Origin: an uncultured Collinsella sp.
GTDB taxonomy: Bacteria; Actinomycetota; Coriobacteriia; Coriobacteriales; Coriobacteriaceae
Length of the DNA stretch: 64,000 nucleotides
NCBI GenBank assembly: GCA_900541675.1
Contig: UQKU01000004.1
Span: 35,445-99,444, forward strand
Reading direction: 5' to 3'
Shown: positions 17,167 to 26,112 of the stretch, one piece after another
How positions within the stretch are numbered: position 1 is the stretch's first letter
Layout of the letters: every line of letters starts with the position of its first letter
Notes under the pieces: generated by a model
What the model saw: the letters and a program-made list of their open reading frames with translations, nothing else
What the model was told of the DNA's origin: nothing
The model's database searches: none
Position numbers and translations under genes: made by a program

Positions 17167-17886
17167 CTATGCCAACGTTACGTTGTGCAACTCAAAGCGG
17201 TCGCCAACGTTGCGCGAGACCGAATACTCAAAGGCGGCGCCGCTGTCCAAAAAGCCAATCTGGGTGAGCTCGAGCAGGGGAGAGCCAGGCTTGGTGTCCA
17301 AGCGCTCGGCTTCTTCCTCGGTTGCTGCCACGGCGCGAATGGTACGGTGGAAGCTCGAAATCTTCAGCCCACATTGCTCGCGGATGAAGTGGTAGACCGA
17401 TCCGTACAGGTCCTTCTTTTTAAGGCCTGGAATCAGCTCGAGGGGCATGTAGGTGTACTCGATAACGATGGGCTTCTCATCGGCCTGACGCACGCGCACG
17501 ATGTGATAGGCAAAGTCATCCTCGGCAATTCCCAGCTGGGCTGCGATGTCCGCTGGTGGATTAACAATCGAGAAATCGTAGACCACCGAGGTCACCTTCT
17601 CCCCGCGGTGCTCATACGAAAAGCCCTGGGCACGGTCGTTTTTGCCCTGGAAAAACGCCTGACCGGGAAGTCCCGCCGTGTCCTTAACGTAGGTACCCGA
17701 TCCGCGTCGGCTGGTAATAAGACCTTCCTCGGTGATTTGCTCGATAGCTCGTTTGACGGTGATTTTGGAAACGCTATAGAGCTCGCAGAACTCAACGACG
17801 GTGGGAAGCTTGTCGCCCGGTTTAAGAGTGCCATCCTCGATGCTTCGACGAATATCTGCAGCTATCGCCTCGTATTTGGGAATCAT
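17167..17886 (-). CDS. GntR-family regulator with UTRA domain
   Basis: A 239-residue repressor-type protein. The ATG at 17886 has AGGAGG 7 bases before it. Residues ~1-70 are the winged-helix domain (KYEAIAADIRRSIEDGTLKP, KITVKRAIEQITEEGLITSR, GSGTYV). The rest is the UTRA effector domain (YHIVRVRQADEKPIVIEYTY, SPLLELTQIGFLDSG), which binds phosphosugars in relatives. It is divergent from the phospho-beta-glucosidase gene and shares the ~300-bp intergenic region with it, which makes it the likely regulator of the beta-glucoside PTS unit. The operator was not identified. Confidence 0.9.
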   Translation of the reverse strand: MIPKYEAIAADIRRSIEDGTLKPGDKLPTVVEFCELYSVSKITVKRAIEQITEEGLITSRRGSGTYVKDTAGLPGQAFFQGKNDRAQGFSYEHRGEKVTSVVYDFSIVNPPADIAAQLGIAEDDFAYHIVRVRQADEKPIVIEYTYMPLELIPGLKKKDLYGSVYHFIREQCGLKISSFHRTIRAVAATEEEAERLDTKPGSPLLELTQIGFLDSGAAFEYSVSRNVGDRFELHNVTLA

Positions 17887-18070
17887 TGAACCTCCTTTCC
17901 GACATATATCAATACGCAAGTAAGTATAACCCTTAACAAGGCACCCATATAACCTTTATCTAAGAAGCTCGAGAAAGAAAAAAGAAAAAGACGCTTTACT
18001 TTTAGAATTAGAGCGCTATAGTTTAAGCAACGAACGGAATCTTTCCGCAGAACAGGATCGACCGTTTGGG

Positions 18071-18150
18071 GACGGTTTTGTTTTGGCGGGTTGGATATCG
18101 GTATGACCGGTGCGCGCCCGCGCCGGATAACCTGCCAAAGCAAACCCGTC
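18071..18150. repeat. Long inverted repeat in gntR-bgl intergenic region (GGGGAC type)
   Basis: Twenty-two-base arms (18071-18092 with 18129-18150) pair at 19 positions plus two G-U wobbles. GGGGAC sits at the left edge. The right arm (AACCTGCCAAAGCAAACC) is almost repeated at 22009-22029. The 303-bp intergenic region otherwise shows AT-rich sequence near 17930-18030 that should contain the divergent promoters. Confidence 0.7.
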
Positions 18151-18189
18151 TCCAACCGGAAGCTCTAGAACACGAAAGCGAGGACTTTG

Positions 18190-19590
18190 ATGGCACAGTA
18201 TCAGCTGCCCAACGACTTCTTCTTTGGCGCTGCTATGTCCGGCCCGCAGACTGAGGGTCAGTGGAACCAGGGCGGCAAGCTCGAGAACCTGTGGGATACC
18301 TGGTCCATCCAGGATCTGGGCTCGTTCTACAACTGCGTTGGCTCTTACGCCGGCAATGACTTTATGGCCAAGTACCAGGAAGACCTTCGCATTTTGAAGG
18401 ACTTGGGCCTGGATACCTATCGCACTTCCATCCAGTGGAGCCGTCTGCTCGATGCCGACGGCAACCTCAACGAGGAAGGCGCCGCGTGGTATCACGAGTT
18501 GTTCCGCGCCTCTCGCGAAGCCGGCCTGGAGCCGTTTGTCAACTTGTACCACTTTGACATGCCCACCTACCTTTTTAACCGTGGCGGCTGGGAGAGCCGT
18601 GAGGTTGTCGAGGCTTACGCACATTACGCCGACGTCGCCTTCCACGAGTTTGGCCAGGAGATCAAGTACTGGTTCACCTTTAACGAGCCCATCGTCGAGC
18701 CCGAGCAGCGCTATCAGGAGGGCGTGTGGTTCCCGCAACTCCACGACTTCAACCGTGCTCGCACCGTGCAGTATCACATCTCGCTGGCACATGCGCTGGC
18801 CGTGGCCAACTATCGTAAGGCCTATGACGAGGGCGCCGTTCGCGCTGATGCCAAGATCGGCATGATCAACTGCTTTACCCCGGTCTACACCAAGGAGAAC
18901 CCCAGCGAGGCGGACCTCGAGGCCATGCGTATGACCAGCGGCATCAACAACCGCTGGTGGCTCGACCTCATTACCAAGGGCGAGCTTCCCGCCGACGTGC
19001 TCGACAGCCTGGCCGAGGGCGGCGTTAAGCTTCCGTTCCGTGCCGGCGACCAAGAGATTCTTAAGCAGGGTGTTGTCGACTGGCTCGGTTGCAACTACTA
19101 CCACCCCACGCGCGTTCAGGCGCCGGCGAGCAAGATCGACCAGTACGGTCTGCCGCACTTTGCCGACGAGTACGTGTGGCCCGACGCCGTTATGAACGAG
19201 AGCCGCGGCTGGGAGATCTACCCGCAGGGCCTCTACGACTTTGGCATGGACTGCGCTAAGAACTACCCCGATCTTGAGTGGTTCGTTTCCGAGAACGGCA
19301 TCGGCATCATGGACGAATACAAGAACCGTGACGCCGAAGGAACCATCCAGGATGACTACCGCGTCGACTTTGTACGTCAGCACCTGGAGTGGGTGGCCAA
19401 GGCCATCGACGAGGGCGCCAAGTGCCGCGGATACCATTATTGGGCCGTCATCGATAACTGGTCTTGGGCCAATGCCTTTAAGAATCGCTATGGCTTTGTC
19501 GAGGTCGATCTGATGGATGGCTATAAGCGCCGTCTTAAGAAGTCGGCGGCCTGGCTCAAACAGGTCGCCACGACCCACGTGGTTGATTAG
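18190..19590 (+). CDS. Glycoside hydrolase family 1, probable 6-phospho-beta-glucosidase
   Basis: Hydrolyses phosphorylated beta-glucosides such as cellobiose-6-phosphate after PTS uptake. The 466-residue (beta/alpha)8 protein has the acid/base Glu in WFTFNEPIVEPE and the nucleophile Glu in WFVSENGIGIMD. It starts with PNDFFFGAAMSGPQTEG, the family N-terminus, and ends with a basic loop (DLMDGYKRRLKKSAAWLKQV) where phospho-specific members bind the phosphate. ATG 18190 with GAGG upstream is preferred to the TTG 3 bases earlier. The lactose/cellobiose PTS genes following immediately support phospho-substrates. Confidence 0.92.
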   Translation: MAQYQLPNDFFFGAAMSGPQTEGQWNQGGKLENLWDTWSIQDLGSFYNCVGSYAGNDFMAKYQEDLRILKDLGLDTYRTSIQWSRLLDADGNLNEEGAAWYHELFRASREAGLEPFVNLYHFDMPTYLFNRGGWESREVVEAYAHYADVAFHEFGQEIKYWFTFNEPIVEPEQRYQEGVWFPQLHDFNRARTVQYHISLAHALAVANYRKAYDEGAVRADAKIGMINCFTPVYTKENPSEADLEAMRMTSGINNRWWLDLITKGELPADVLDSLAEGGVKLPFRAGDQEILKQGVVDWLGCNYYHPTRVQAPASKIDQYGLPHFADEYVWPDAVMNESRGWEIYPQGLYDFGMDCAKNYPDLEWFVSENGIGIMDEYKNRDAEGTIQDDYRVDFVRQHLEWVAKAIDEGAKCRGYHYWAVIDNWSWANAFKNRYGFVEVDLMDGYKRRLKKSAAWLKQVATTHVVD

Positions 19591-19709
19591 CGACCGGACG
19601 AACGTCCAGACCGCGCGCCGCCGCGCGCAACACATGGCACATCTGGTGGCAGAGGGCGACAGACCACCGTGCGCATAGGAAAGGCCGGATTTGAAAGTTA
19701 GGAGCAATC

Positions 19710-21053
19710 ATGGCCAGTGACAACGGAAAGAGCTTCCTCGACAAGTTTGCCGAGGTCTCTGCGAAGGTGGGAAACCAGGTTCACCTGCGTTCCCTGCGTG
19801 ACGCCTTCGCGACCATCACGCCGCTCTATATCCTTGCGGGTATCGCGGTTCTTATTAACAACGTCGTGTTCCCTCTGTTCCCGCTCGATGCGGCGGGCCT
19901 TGCCAACCTTCAGACGTGGGGTTCGGCGATTACGCTGGGCACCCTCAACGTCTCTGCCATTATCTTGGCCGGATTGATTGGCTACAGCCTCGCTAAGAAC
20001 AAGCGCTTCGATAATCCGCTTGCTTGCATGGTCGTCGCTATCTCTGCCTTCGTCATCATGATGCCGCAGCAGATCACCGCCACGCTTGCCGCCACGAGCC
20101 CACTGCTCACCGACAAGATCACCTCCGCCGAGGTCACGGGCGCCCTTTCGACTGCCAACACCGGCACCAACGGTCTGTTCTCGGCTATTATCATCGCCCT
20201 GCTTTCCGTCTCGCTCTTCATCAAGATTTCTGGCGTCGAGAAGCTCAAGGTTAAGCTGGGCGAGGGCGTGCCTCCCGCGGTCTCCAACTCCTTCAACGTC
20301 ATGATTCCGATGCTGCTTAACCTCGCGGTCTTCGCTCTTGCCGCAGCCCTGCTCGCCGTGTGCGCCGGCACCGATCTGTGCACCATCATCTCCACGTGCA
20401 TCTCCAACCCGCTCAAGAGCATCATGAACGCTGGTCCGTGGGCTGTTATCCTCATCTACACCCTTGCTAACCTGCTGTTCTGCGTCGGTATTCACCAGTC
20501 CACCATCTCTGGCGCTACCGTCGAGCCGATCCTGACCATGCTCATCGTCGACAACATGGCTACCTTTGCCGCCGGTGGCACCATCCAGCCCGATCACTAC
20601 ATGAACATGCAGATCGTTAACAGCTTCGCCCTCATCGGCGGCTCGGGCTGCACCCTCATGCTCCTGCTCGACACGCTCCTGTTCTCCAAAAACAAGGCTT
20701 CCGAGACCGTTTCCAAGATGGCTATCCTGCCTGGTCTGTTCAACATCAACGAGCCGGTTATCTACGGTTACCCCATCGTGTACAACCTGCCGCTCATGAT
20801 CCCGTTTGTCCTCCTTCCCGACCTGTTCATCGGCATCACCTATGGCCTTACCTGCGCAGGCATCATCAGCCCCTGCATCGCCCAGGTGCCCTGGACCATG
20901 CCTCCCGTCATCAATGCCCTGCTCGCTACGGGCTTTGACTGGCGCGCTGGCGTGTGGCAGGCTATCGAGATTGTCATTGGCATGGCCGTCTACCTGCCCT
21001 TTATGAAGATTTCCGAGAAGGCAATCGCCAAGCAGGAGGCTCTCGCCGAGTAG
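19710..21053 (+). CDS. PTS EIIC, lactose/cellobiose family
   Basis: A membrane channel subunit that carries a beta-glucoside or chitobiose-like sugar inward for phosphorylation by EIIB. It has 447 residues and about ten hydrophobic segments. Family features include TPLYILAGIAVLINNVVFPL near the N-terminus, LFCVGIHQSTISGATVEPIL (the conserved G-x-H region), and GLFNINEPVIYGYPIVYNLP, the NEP-V/I-x-(F/Y)G motif that contacts the sugar. AGGAG lies before the ATG. It is the second gene of the unit, 120 bases after the phospho-glucosidase. Confidence 0.94.
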   Translation: MASDNGKSFLDKFAEVSAKVGNQVHLRSLRDAFATITPLYILAGIAVLINNVVFPLFPLDAAGLANLQTWGSAITLGTLNVSAIILAGLIGYSLAKNKRFDNPLACMVVAISAFVIMMPQQITATLAATSPLLTDKITSAEVTGALSTANTGTNGLFSAIIIALLSVSLFIKISGVEKLKVKLGEGVPPAVSNSFNVMIPMLLNLAVFALAAALLAVCAGTDLCTIISTCISNPLKSIMNAGPWAVILIYTLANLLFCVGIHQSTISGATVEPILTMLIVDNMATFAAGGTIQPDHYMNMQIVNSFALIGGSGCTLMLLLDTLLFSKNKASETVSKMAILPGLFNINEPVIYGYPIVYNLPLMIPFVLLPDLFIGITYGLTCAGIISPCIAQVPWTMPPVINALLATGFDWRAGVWQAIEIVIGMAVYLPFMKISEKAIAKQEALAE

Positions 21054-21081
21054 AACGCCTAACGTTCGTCCCTTTCACCTT

Positions 21082-21114
21082 TGCGGGCGCCGGTACGCGG
21101 CGCCGGTGCCCGCA
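21082..21114 (+). promoter_or_regulatory. Intercistronic hairpin between EIIC and EIIB
   Basis: Twelve-base arms (TGCGGGCGCCGG with CCGGTGCCCGCA, one G-U) surround a 9-nt loop. There is no T run, so it more likely stabilises or processes the mRNA, allowing more EIIB/EIIA than EIIC, than terminates it. Confidence 0.5.
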
Positions 21115-21215
21115 GCTCTCTCCCTTGTGTAAAGATGCAGGGGGGGTGGGCACAATAGCCGCAAGGAATAAAACCAGTTGTCGTCTGCGCGCCGCGCAGT
21201 TATAAGGAGGAAACC

Positions 21216-21518
21216 ATGAAGAAGATCATGCTCTGCTGCAATGCCGGTATGTCCACGAGCCTGCTGGTCCAGAAGATGCAGGCCGAGGTTGCAAACCGTG
21301 GTCTGGATATTGAGGTCGAGGCTCGTCCCATGAACGAGGCCCACGATCACCTGGACGAGTGCGACATGTTGCTGCTTGGTCCGCAGATCGGCTACACCAA
21401 GGGCGATTTTGAGAAGGAGGCCGCCGGTCGTTTTCCGGTCGAGGTCATCAACATGGTCGACTACGGCCGCATGAACGCTGCCGGCATCATCGACCACTGC
21501 GTCAGCGTGATGGGCTAG
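21216..21518 (+). CDS. PTS EIIB, lactose/cellobiose family
   Basis: A 100-residue cytoplasmic phospho-carrier that takes phosphate from EIIA and gives it to the sugar in EIIC. The phospho-accepting Cys8 is in the family motif CNAGMSTSLLV. LLLGPQIGYTK and the length are also standard. TAAGGAGG lies just before the ATG. The EIIA gene begins 9 bases after its stop codon. Confidence 0.95.
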   Translation: MKKIMLCCNAGMSTSLLVQKMQAEVANRGLDIEVEARPMNEAHDHLDECDMLLLGPQIGYTKGDFEKEAAGRFPVEVINMVDYGRMNAAGIIDHCVSVMG

Positions 21519-21527
21519 GTGCTCTGC

Positions 21528-21860
21528 ATGGAGGATATGAACGAACTGCAGATGACCTGCTTTGAGATCATCAGCTACGTCGGTACCGCTAAGAGCATGT
21601 ACATCAATGCCGTGCAAAAGGCCAAGGAGGGCGATTTTGACGCCGCCGAGGAGCTTATCAAGCAGGGCGACGAGGCCTATAACGGTGGCCACGATGTTCA
21701 CATGGGGCTTCTGAAGAAGGAGGCCAACGGCGAACGTAACGGCGAGGCCCCGTTGATTTTGCTGCATGCCGAGGACCAGATGGCCGGCACCGAGACCATG
21801 CGCGTCATGGCGACGGAGCTCATCGAGGTTCACAAGCAGCTGCAGGCACTTCAGGCCTAG
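21528..21860 (+). CDS. PTS EIIA, lactose/cellobiose family
   Basis: A small helical-bundle phospho-carrier that accepts phosphate from HPr. The catalytic His is in LILLHAEDQMAGTETM. The N-terminal FEIISYVGTAKSMYINAVQK and the Asp/Glu-rich middle match the family, which acts as a trimer. The start is uncertain: GTG 21519 directly abuts the EIIB stop, ATG 21528 fits length best, and ATG 21537 has GGAGG only 3 bases upstream. A strong terminator at 21919 closes the operon, although the ROK kinase gene may be functionally linked. Confidence 0.93.
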   Translation: MEDMNELQMTCFEIISYVGTAKSMYINAVQKAKEGDFDAAEELIKQGDEAYNGGHDVHMGLLKKEANGERNGEAPLILLHAEDQMAGTETMRVMATELIEVHKQLQALQA

Positions 21861-21918
21861 TCGGCGTTATCGCCGCGACGGACCGTGCGGTCCAACAGAC
21901 AACATAGTCCCTTTGACG

Positions 21919-21956
21919 GGCGCCGGGAGCCTCCGCCTCCCGGCGCCTTTATTTTT
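21919..21956 (+). terminator. Terminator after the beta-glucoside PTS genes
   Basis: A perfect 11-bp GC stem (GGCGCCGGGAG with its complement), 7-nt loop, then TTTATTTTT. Confidence 0.9.
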
Positions 21957-22006
21957 GGGGATGGTCTTGCGCGGCCTGTTGGGCAGCCAATTGCGTTACC
22001 CCAGAT

Positions 22007-22047
22007 AAAACCTGCCAAAACAAACCTGTCCCTTTTTGGTAGGTTTT
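22007..22047. repeat. AACCTGCCAAA-type hairpin before the ROK kinase
   Basis: AAAACCTGCCAAAA pairs with TTTTGGTAGGTTTT (13 of 14). The loop contains GTCCC. The left part repeats the right arm of the element at 18129-18150. Confidence 0.65.
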
Positions 22048-22101
22048 TGCCTTGAGAGCGGTACCATACAGGCAATGTTTAAACGAGAAAGGTGGGCTCC
22101 C

Positions 22102-23055
22102 ATGGAACCTAAGCAGTACTACATCGGCATCGACGTCGGCGGCACTTCGGTTAAGGAGGGCCTGTTCGACGAGGACGGCAACCTGCTTGCCAAGGCCAGC
22201 GTGCCCACGCCTCCTATCGTTGACGCCGCGGGCTTTGCCGCGGTGACCGAGGCTATCGACCAGGTGGTCGCCAAGGCACAGATTCCGCGTGCCTTTGTGG
22301 CGGGCATTGGCCTGGCCGTTCCGTGTCCCATCCCGGCGTCGGGCGATGCCAAGGTCAAGGCCAACATTGCCATTAACCTGCCCGAGCTGAGGGTCGCCAT
22401 TCAGAAGCACTGCCCCGATGCGGTCGTTAAGTATGAGAACGATGCCAACGCCGCTGCCATGGGCGAGGCCTGGCTCGGTTCTGCCAAGGGCGTGCAGAAC
22501 GTGGTGATGGTCACCATCGGTACCGGCGTGGGCGGCGGCGTTATCGTTAACGGCGACGTGGTATCGGGCGTTGTGGGCGCCGGCGGCGAGATTGGCCACA
22601 TGTGCCTGAACCCGGCCGAGGAGCGCACCTGCGGCTGTGGCGGCCATGGCCATCTGGAGCAGTATTCCAGCGCCACCGGCGTGGTGAGCAACTACCTTGC
22701 CGAGTGCAAGAAGGCGGGCGTCGAGCCCATTGAGCTCACCGGCCCCTCCGATTCCAAGGACGTGTTCCAGGCCTGCCGCGAGGGCGACAAGCTCGCGCTG
22801 GCCGCAGCCGACACCATGGCCGACTACCTTGGCCGCGCCCTGGCGCTTATCGCCAACGTGGTCGACCCCGAGATGTTCCTGATCGGTGGCGGCGCGTCCG
22901 CTTCGGCCGATGTTTATCTCGACAAGGTTCGCGAGCACTTTAAGCAGTACGCGCTCTCTGCCTCGCGCGAGACGCCCATTAAGGTCGCTTCGCTCGGAAA
23001 CGACGCCGGCATCATCGGTGCCGCCTACGTAGCCCTGCGCGCCGCCGGTAAATAG
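22102..23055 (+). CDS. ROK-family sugar kinase (glucokinase-like)
   Basis: Phosphorylates a hexose, probably glucose released by the upstream phospho-glucosidase. The 317-residue protein has the ATP-binding IGIDVGGTSVKEGLF, catalytic ENDANAAAMGE, phosphate-binding IGTGVGGGVIV, and the ROK zinc region GEIGHMCLNPAEERTCGCGG. The zinc motif ends GHGHLEQ where many ROK proteins have G-x-x-G-C-LE, so one Cys ligand is replaced by His. The ATG at 22102 has GAAAGG upstream; the frame extends further only because of GC content. Exact sugar specificity cannot be read. Confidence 0.9.
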   Translation: MEPKQYYIGIDVGGTSVKEGLFDEDGNLLAKASVPTPPIVDAAGFAAVTEAIDQVVAKAQIPRAFVAGIGLAVPCPIPASGDAKVKANIAINLPELRVAIQKHCPDAVVKYENDANAAAMGEAWLGSAKGVQNVVMVTIGTGVGGGVIVNGDVVSGVVGAGGEIGHMCLNPAEERTCGCGGHGHLEQYSSATGVVSNYLAECKKAGVEPIELTGPSDSKDVFQACREGDKLALAAADTMADYLGRALALIANVVDPEMFLIGGGASASADVYLDKVREHFKQYALSASRETPIKVASLGNDAGIIGAAYVALRAAGK

Positions 23056-23078
23056 CTGGTGCAAGGGGGTCAGGTTAC

Positions 23079-23099
23079 TTTGCACCAACACGGTGCAAA
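23079..23099. repeat. Short hairpin with adjacent GGGAC
   Basis: TTTGCACC and GGTGCAAA arms, a 5-nt loop, and AGGGACAGTC just after. It belongs with the GGGAC-linked intergenic hairpins of this window. Confidence 0.5.
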
Positions 23100-23221
23100 A
23101 GGGACAGTCTTGGCCCCCATGCCTGCCCCAAAATATGCCGTGACCCTTCCGTCTGCGAAGGCTCGGCATCGGCGTGCTACCATAGCTACGTCCAAGTACA
23201 CATATCAAGTGGAGGATATCC

Positions 23222-24145
23222 ATGGCAAACGTTCTTGTCTTTGGTCACCAGAACCCCGATAACGACGCCATCATGAGCGCCGTCGTCCTGTCCCAGCTGC
23301 TCAACCAGGTTGAGTATGCCGGCAACACCTACGAGGCCTGCGCCCTTGGTCAGCTTCCGGCCGAGTCCGCCAAGCTGCTCGCCGACGCCGGCATCGCCGA
23401 GCCCCGCGTGATCGAGTCCGTCGAGGCCGGTCAGCTCGTCGTCCTCACCGACCACAACGAGTCTGCCCAGTCCGTCGCCGGCCTTAAGGACGCCACGGTC
23501 TTTGGCGTTGTCGATCATCACCGCATCGGCGACTTCGAGACCGCCGGCCCGCTGCACTACATCTGCCTGCCCTGGGGCTCCAGCTGCACCATCGTCACCA
23601 AGCTCGCCGGCGTGCTCGGCGTTGAGCTTTCCGACGTCCAGGCTAAGCTGCTGCTCTCGGCCATGATGACCGACACGCTCATGCTCAAGAGCCCCACCAC
23701 CACCGATGTCGACCGCGCCGTCGCCGCCAAGCTCGGCGAGCAGGTGGGCGTCGACCCGGTCAAGTTTGGCATGGAGGTCTTCCTCACCCGTCCGTCCGGC
23801 TCCTTTACCGCTGCCGAGATGGTCGGCAACGACATCAAGATGTTCGAGCCCGCCGGCAAGAAGCTGCTCATCGGCCAGTACGAGACTGTCGACAAGACCC
23901 GCGCACTCGGCATGATCGACGAGATTCGCGAGGCCATGCGCGCCTACGCTGCCGAGAAGGGCGCTGACGGCATTGTCCTGTGCATCACCGACATCATGGA
24001 GGAGGGCTCGCAGGTCCTGCTCGAGGGCGAGACCGAGGCCGCTCAGAAAGGCCTGGGCATTGCCGACGAGCACGACGGCGTCTGGATGCCGGGCGTCCTC
24101 TCCCGTAAGAAGCAGGTCGCTGCCCCCATCATGGCCGCCTGCTAG
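23222..24145 (+). CDS. ppaC: Manganese-dependent inorganic pyrophosphatase (family II)
   Basis: Hydrolyses pyrophosphate to two phosphates, pulling biosynthetic reactions forward. The 307-residue DHH-superfamily protein has the metal motifs GHQNPDNDA near the N-terminus, LTDHNE, VVDHHRIGDF, and MMTDTLMLKSPTTT. The C-terminal domain has RPSGSFTAAEMVGND and the SRKKQVAAPI substrate loop. There is no CBS insert, so it is the simple, non-nucleotide-regulated form. It is a single gene with its own terminator; GGAGG lies before the ATG. Confidence 0.96.
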   Translation: MANVLVFGHQNPDNDAIMSAVVLSQLLNQVEYAGNTYEACALGQLPAESAKLLADAGIAEPRVIESVEAGQLVVLTDHNESAQSVAGLKDATVFGVVDHHRIGDFETAGPLHYICLPWGSSCTIVTKLAGVLGVELSDVQAKLLLSAMMTDTLMLKSPTTTDVDRAVAAKLGEQVGVDPVKFGMEVFLTRPSGSFTAAEMVGNDIKMFEPAGKKLLIGQYETVDKTRALGMIDEIREAMRAYAAEKGADGIVLCITDIMEEGSQVLLEGETEAAQKGLGIADEHDGVWMPGVLSRKKQVAAPIMAAC

Positions 24146-24164
24146 GTTTAGTTCACTAAACGCC

Positions 24165-24204
24165 ACGACCGGATCGCGGACGCCCCGCGCTCCGGTCGTT
24201 TTTT
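24165..24204 (+). terminator. Terminator after ppaC
   Basis: ACGACCGGATCGCGG pairs with CCGCGCTCCGGTCGT apart from one mismatch, followed by TTTTTT. Confidence 0.92.
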
Positions 24205-24343
24205 GTGCATGGCGCCGCGTCGTCTCTTGGACAGGCGTGCCCGTGCCGTTGGGCAAATAATGTTCAACCTGTGGTTCCGCTTTTCGGCCACGCCTGCGTG
24301 CTTGTCGTGCAGGGTAGGCTAGATGCAAGCGTAATACGTTAGA

Positions 24344-24379
24344 GCGCGGCGCCGCCACTTGGGCGGGCCGTGCTTTTTT
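24344..24379 (+). terminator. Terminator-like hairpin in the nhaA leader
   Basis: GC-rich arms (24344-24356, 24361-24373) with two mismatches and a TTTTTT run end 34 bases before the nhaA start. It could insulate nhaA or act as an attenuator. Confidence 0.6.
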
Positions 24380-24412
24380 AAGACGGGAGCCTTCCCGTGA
24401 AAGGAGCCGCCC

Positions 24413-25771
24413 ATGGCAGCACCCGAGCAGCTGTTCAACGTCCGTGAGCGCAAGCGTTTTGAGCGTCACGACATCTGGGAGCGCATCGCCGAGAACGGCA
24501 CGATTTCCGCCGCCGTCATGGTCTTCGCCGCCATCGCCGCCGTCATTTGCGCCAATACCGATGCCTACGAGGCCATCCATCACTTTTTGGAGACCCCGCT
24601 GTATGTGGGTCTGGGCAACCTTACGGCCGGTCTCACCGTTGAGCTTTTCGTCAACGACTTTCTCATGGCGATTTTCTTTTTGTTGGTGGGTATTGAGCTT
24701 AAGTACGAGATGACGGTCGGCGAGCTCAAGAATCCGCGTCAGGCCATGCTTCCCATGCTGGCGGCCGTGGGTGGCGTCGTCGTTCCCGCCTGCATCTACC
24801 TGATCTTTAACCATGCCGGCGCTCACAACGGTTGGGCCATCCCCATGGCAACCGATATTGCCTTCGCACTGGGCGTGCTGTCGCTTTTGGGCAATCGCGT
24901 GCCCAACGGCGTGCGCGTGTTCTTCTCGACGCTCGCCATCGCCGACGACCTCATCTCTATCGCCGCCATCGCCATCTTCTACGGTCAGAGCCCCAATCCG
25001 TTTTGGTTGGGCGCCGCCGCGCTTGTGACCTGCGCGCTCGTGTGGCTCAACAAGACGCAGCATTACCGCCTTGCCCCGTATTCGGTACTGGGTTTGCTGT
25101 TGTGGTTCTGCATGTTCAAGAGCGGCGTACACGCCACGCTTGCCGGCGTCATCTTGGCTTTTACCATCCCGGCCAAGTGCGGCGTCAAGCTCGATAGCCT
25201 TACCGATTGGTTGGGCGAGTGCCTGCCGTTGCTCGATGACCGCTACGATGACGAGGCACACATCCTGGGCCAGCATGACTTTACCGTTTCGACCACTAAG
25301 GTCGAGCGCGTCATGCACCGCGTCACCCCGCCGCTCATCCGCATGGAGCGTCTGATCTCCACGCCGGTCAACTTTGTGATTCTTCCGATCTTTGCGTTCG
25401 TGAACGCACAGGTTCGCCTAGTGGGCGTGGACATGAGCACGCTGCTCACCGACCCGGTGACGCTCGGCGTGTACTTTGGCATGCTGCTGGGCAAGCCGAT
25501 CGGCATCTTTGGCATGACGTTCGCCTTGGTCAAGCTCAAGGTCTGCGAGCTGCCGCACAATGTCAACTGGCACATGATTGCCGGTGTGGGCATTCTGGGC
25601 GGCATCGGCTTTACCATGTCGATTCTCATCAGCGGTCTTGCCTTCCCGACGGCCCAGTTTGAGGTTCTGGCTGCCAAGGCCGCCATCCTTGCCGGTTCGG
25701 TCACCGCCGCCGTGCTCGGTATGATCTACATGAGCGTGGTCTGCAAACACCCCGCGCCCAAAGACAAGTAA
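24413..25771 (+). CDS. nhaA: Na+/H+ antiporter NhaA
   Basis: Exchanges internal Na+ for external H+ in pH and salt homeostasis. The 452-residue protein has about twelve hydrophobic helices. The paired aspartates of the transport site are in TLAIADDLISIAAIA; IPMATDIAFALGVLSLLG and FLLVGIELKYEM are further family motifs. It is longer than E. coli NhaA (388) mainly through a hydrophilic loop at ~265-300 (CLPLLDDRYDDEAHILGQHD). AAGGAG precedes the ATG. A clear hairpin terminator follows at 25789. Confidence 0.95.
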   Translation: MAAPEQLFNVRERKRFERHDIWERIAENGTISAAVMVFAAIAAVICANTDAYEAIHHFLETPLYVGLGNLTAGLTVELFVNDFLMAIFFLLVGIELKYEMTVGELKNPRQAMLPMLAAVGGVVVPACIYLIFNHAGAHNGWAIPMATDIAFALGVLSLLGNRVPNGVRVFFSTLAIADDLISIAAIAIFYGQSPNPFWLGAAALVTCALVWLNKTQHYRLAPYSVLGLLLWFCMFKSGVHATLAGVILAFTIPAKCGVKLDSLTDWLGECLPLLDDRYDDEAHILGQHDFTVSTTKVERVMHRVTPPLIRMERLISTPVNFVILPIFAFVNAQVRLVGVDMSTLLTDPVTLGVYFGMLLGKPIGIFGMTFALVKLKVCELPHNVNWHMIAGVGILGGIGFTMSILISGLAFPTAQFEVLAAKAAILAGSVTAAVLGMIYMSVVCKHPAPKDK

Positions 25772-25788
25772 AAGCATATACAAGTTTG

Positions 25789-25827
25789 AAAACGCCGCCT
25801 GTGGACACCATCACAAGCGGCGTTTTA
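25789..25827 (+). terminator. Terminator after nhaA
   Basis: AAAACGCCGC pairs perfectly with GCGGCGTTTT; the T run is part of the stem, so it can serve both strands. Confidence 0.8.
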
Positions 25828-25855
25828 GTCAATGGGGACGTTCTTAAATGACTAG
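25827..25855. repeat. GGGGAC-type intergenic repeat, copy 2
   Basis: TAGTCA/TGACTA arms with GGGGACGTTC inside; the same 29-bp unit as 1722-1750, 24 kb away. Confidence 0.75.
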
Positions 25856-25857
25856 GC

Positions 25858-26112
25858 TTATTCCACCGTTCCGTAGACGGCGCCCCAGCCGTGGGCGGCC
25901 AAGGCGGAGTTGAGCTGGTCGCAAAGTGACTGGCGGTCGTAATAGCCGGGCGGTAGCAGGTTGACGATTTCCATGAGATCGGGCGCCAGGTCCAAGATTT
26001 CGGCCTGCACGATGAGATCCAGGCGGTCGATGGCGTGGCGGTCGTAAAACAGCCCGTCGACCAGGCGCTGCAGGTCGCCGAATTCCTCGGCCTGAAACGA
26101 TCCGTACTCCAT
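25858..26112 (-). CDS. Small conserved hypothetical protein
   Basis: An acidic protein of 84 residues, starting at ATG 26112 where AAGGAGG sits at the right distance; the longer frame to 26163 lacks a ribosome site. No signal peptide or membrane helix is seen. The sequence (FYDRHAIDRLDLIVQAEILD, NLLPPGYYDRQSLCDQLNSA) looks helical and well behaved, with codon use like its neighbours, so it is probably real. I do not recognise the family. It is transcribed alone, divergent from the aminotransferase gene. Confidence 0.65.
   Translation of the reverse strand: MEYGSFQAEEFGDLQRLVDGLFYDRHAIDRLDLIVQAEILDLAPDLMEIVNLLPPGYYDRQSLCDQLNSALAAHGWGAVYGTVE

Noticed and set aside
18016..19707. A 563-codon minus-strand frame opposite the GH1 gene
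   Set aside because: Shadow frame; GH1 motifs on the plus strand are unambiguous.
23186..25318. A 710-codon minus-strand open frame across ppaC and nhaA
   Set aside because: It runs antisense to two clear genes; such frames arise from high GC at third positions. It has no protein family features and no ribosome site.
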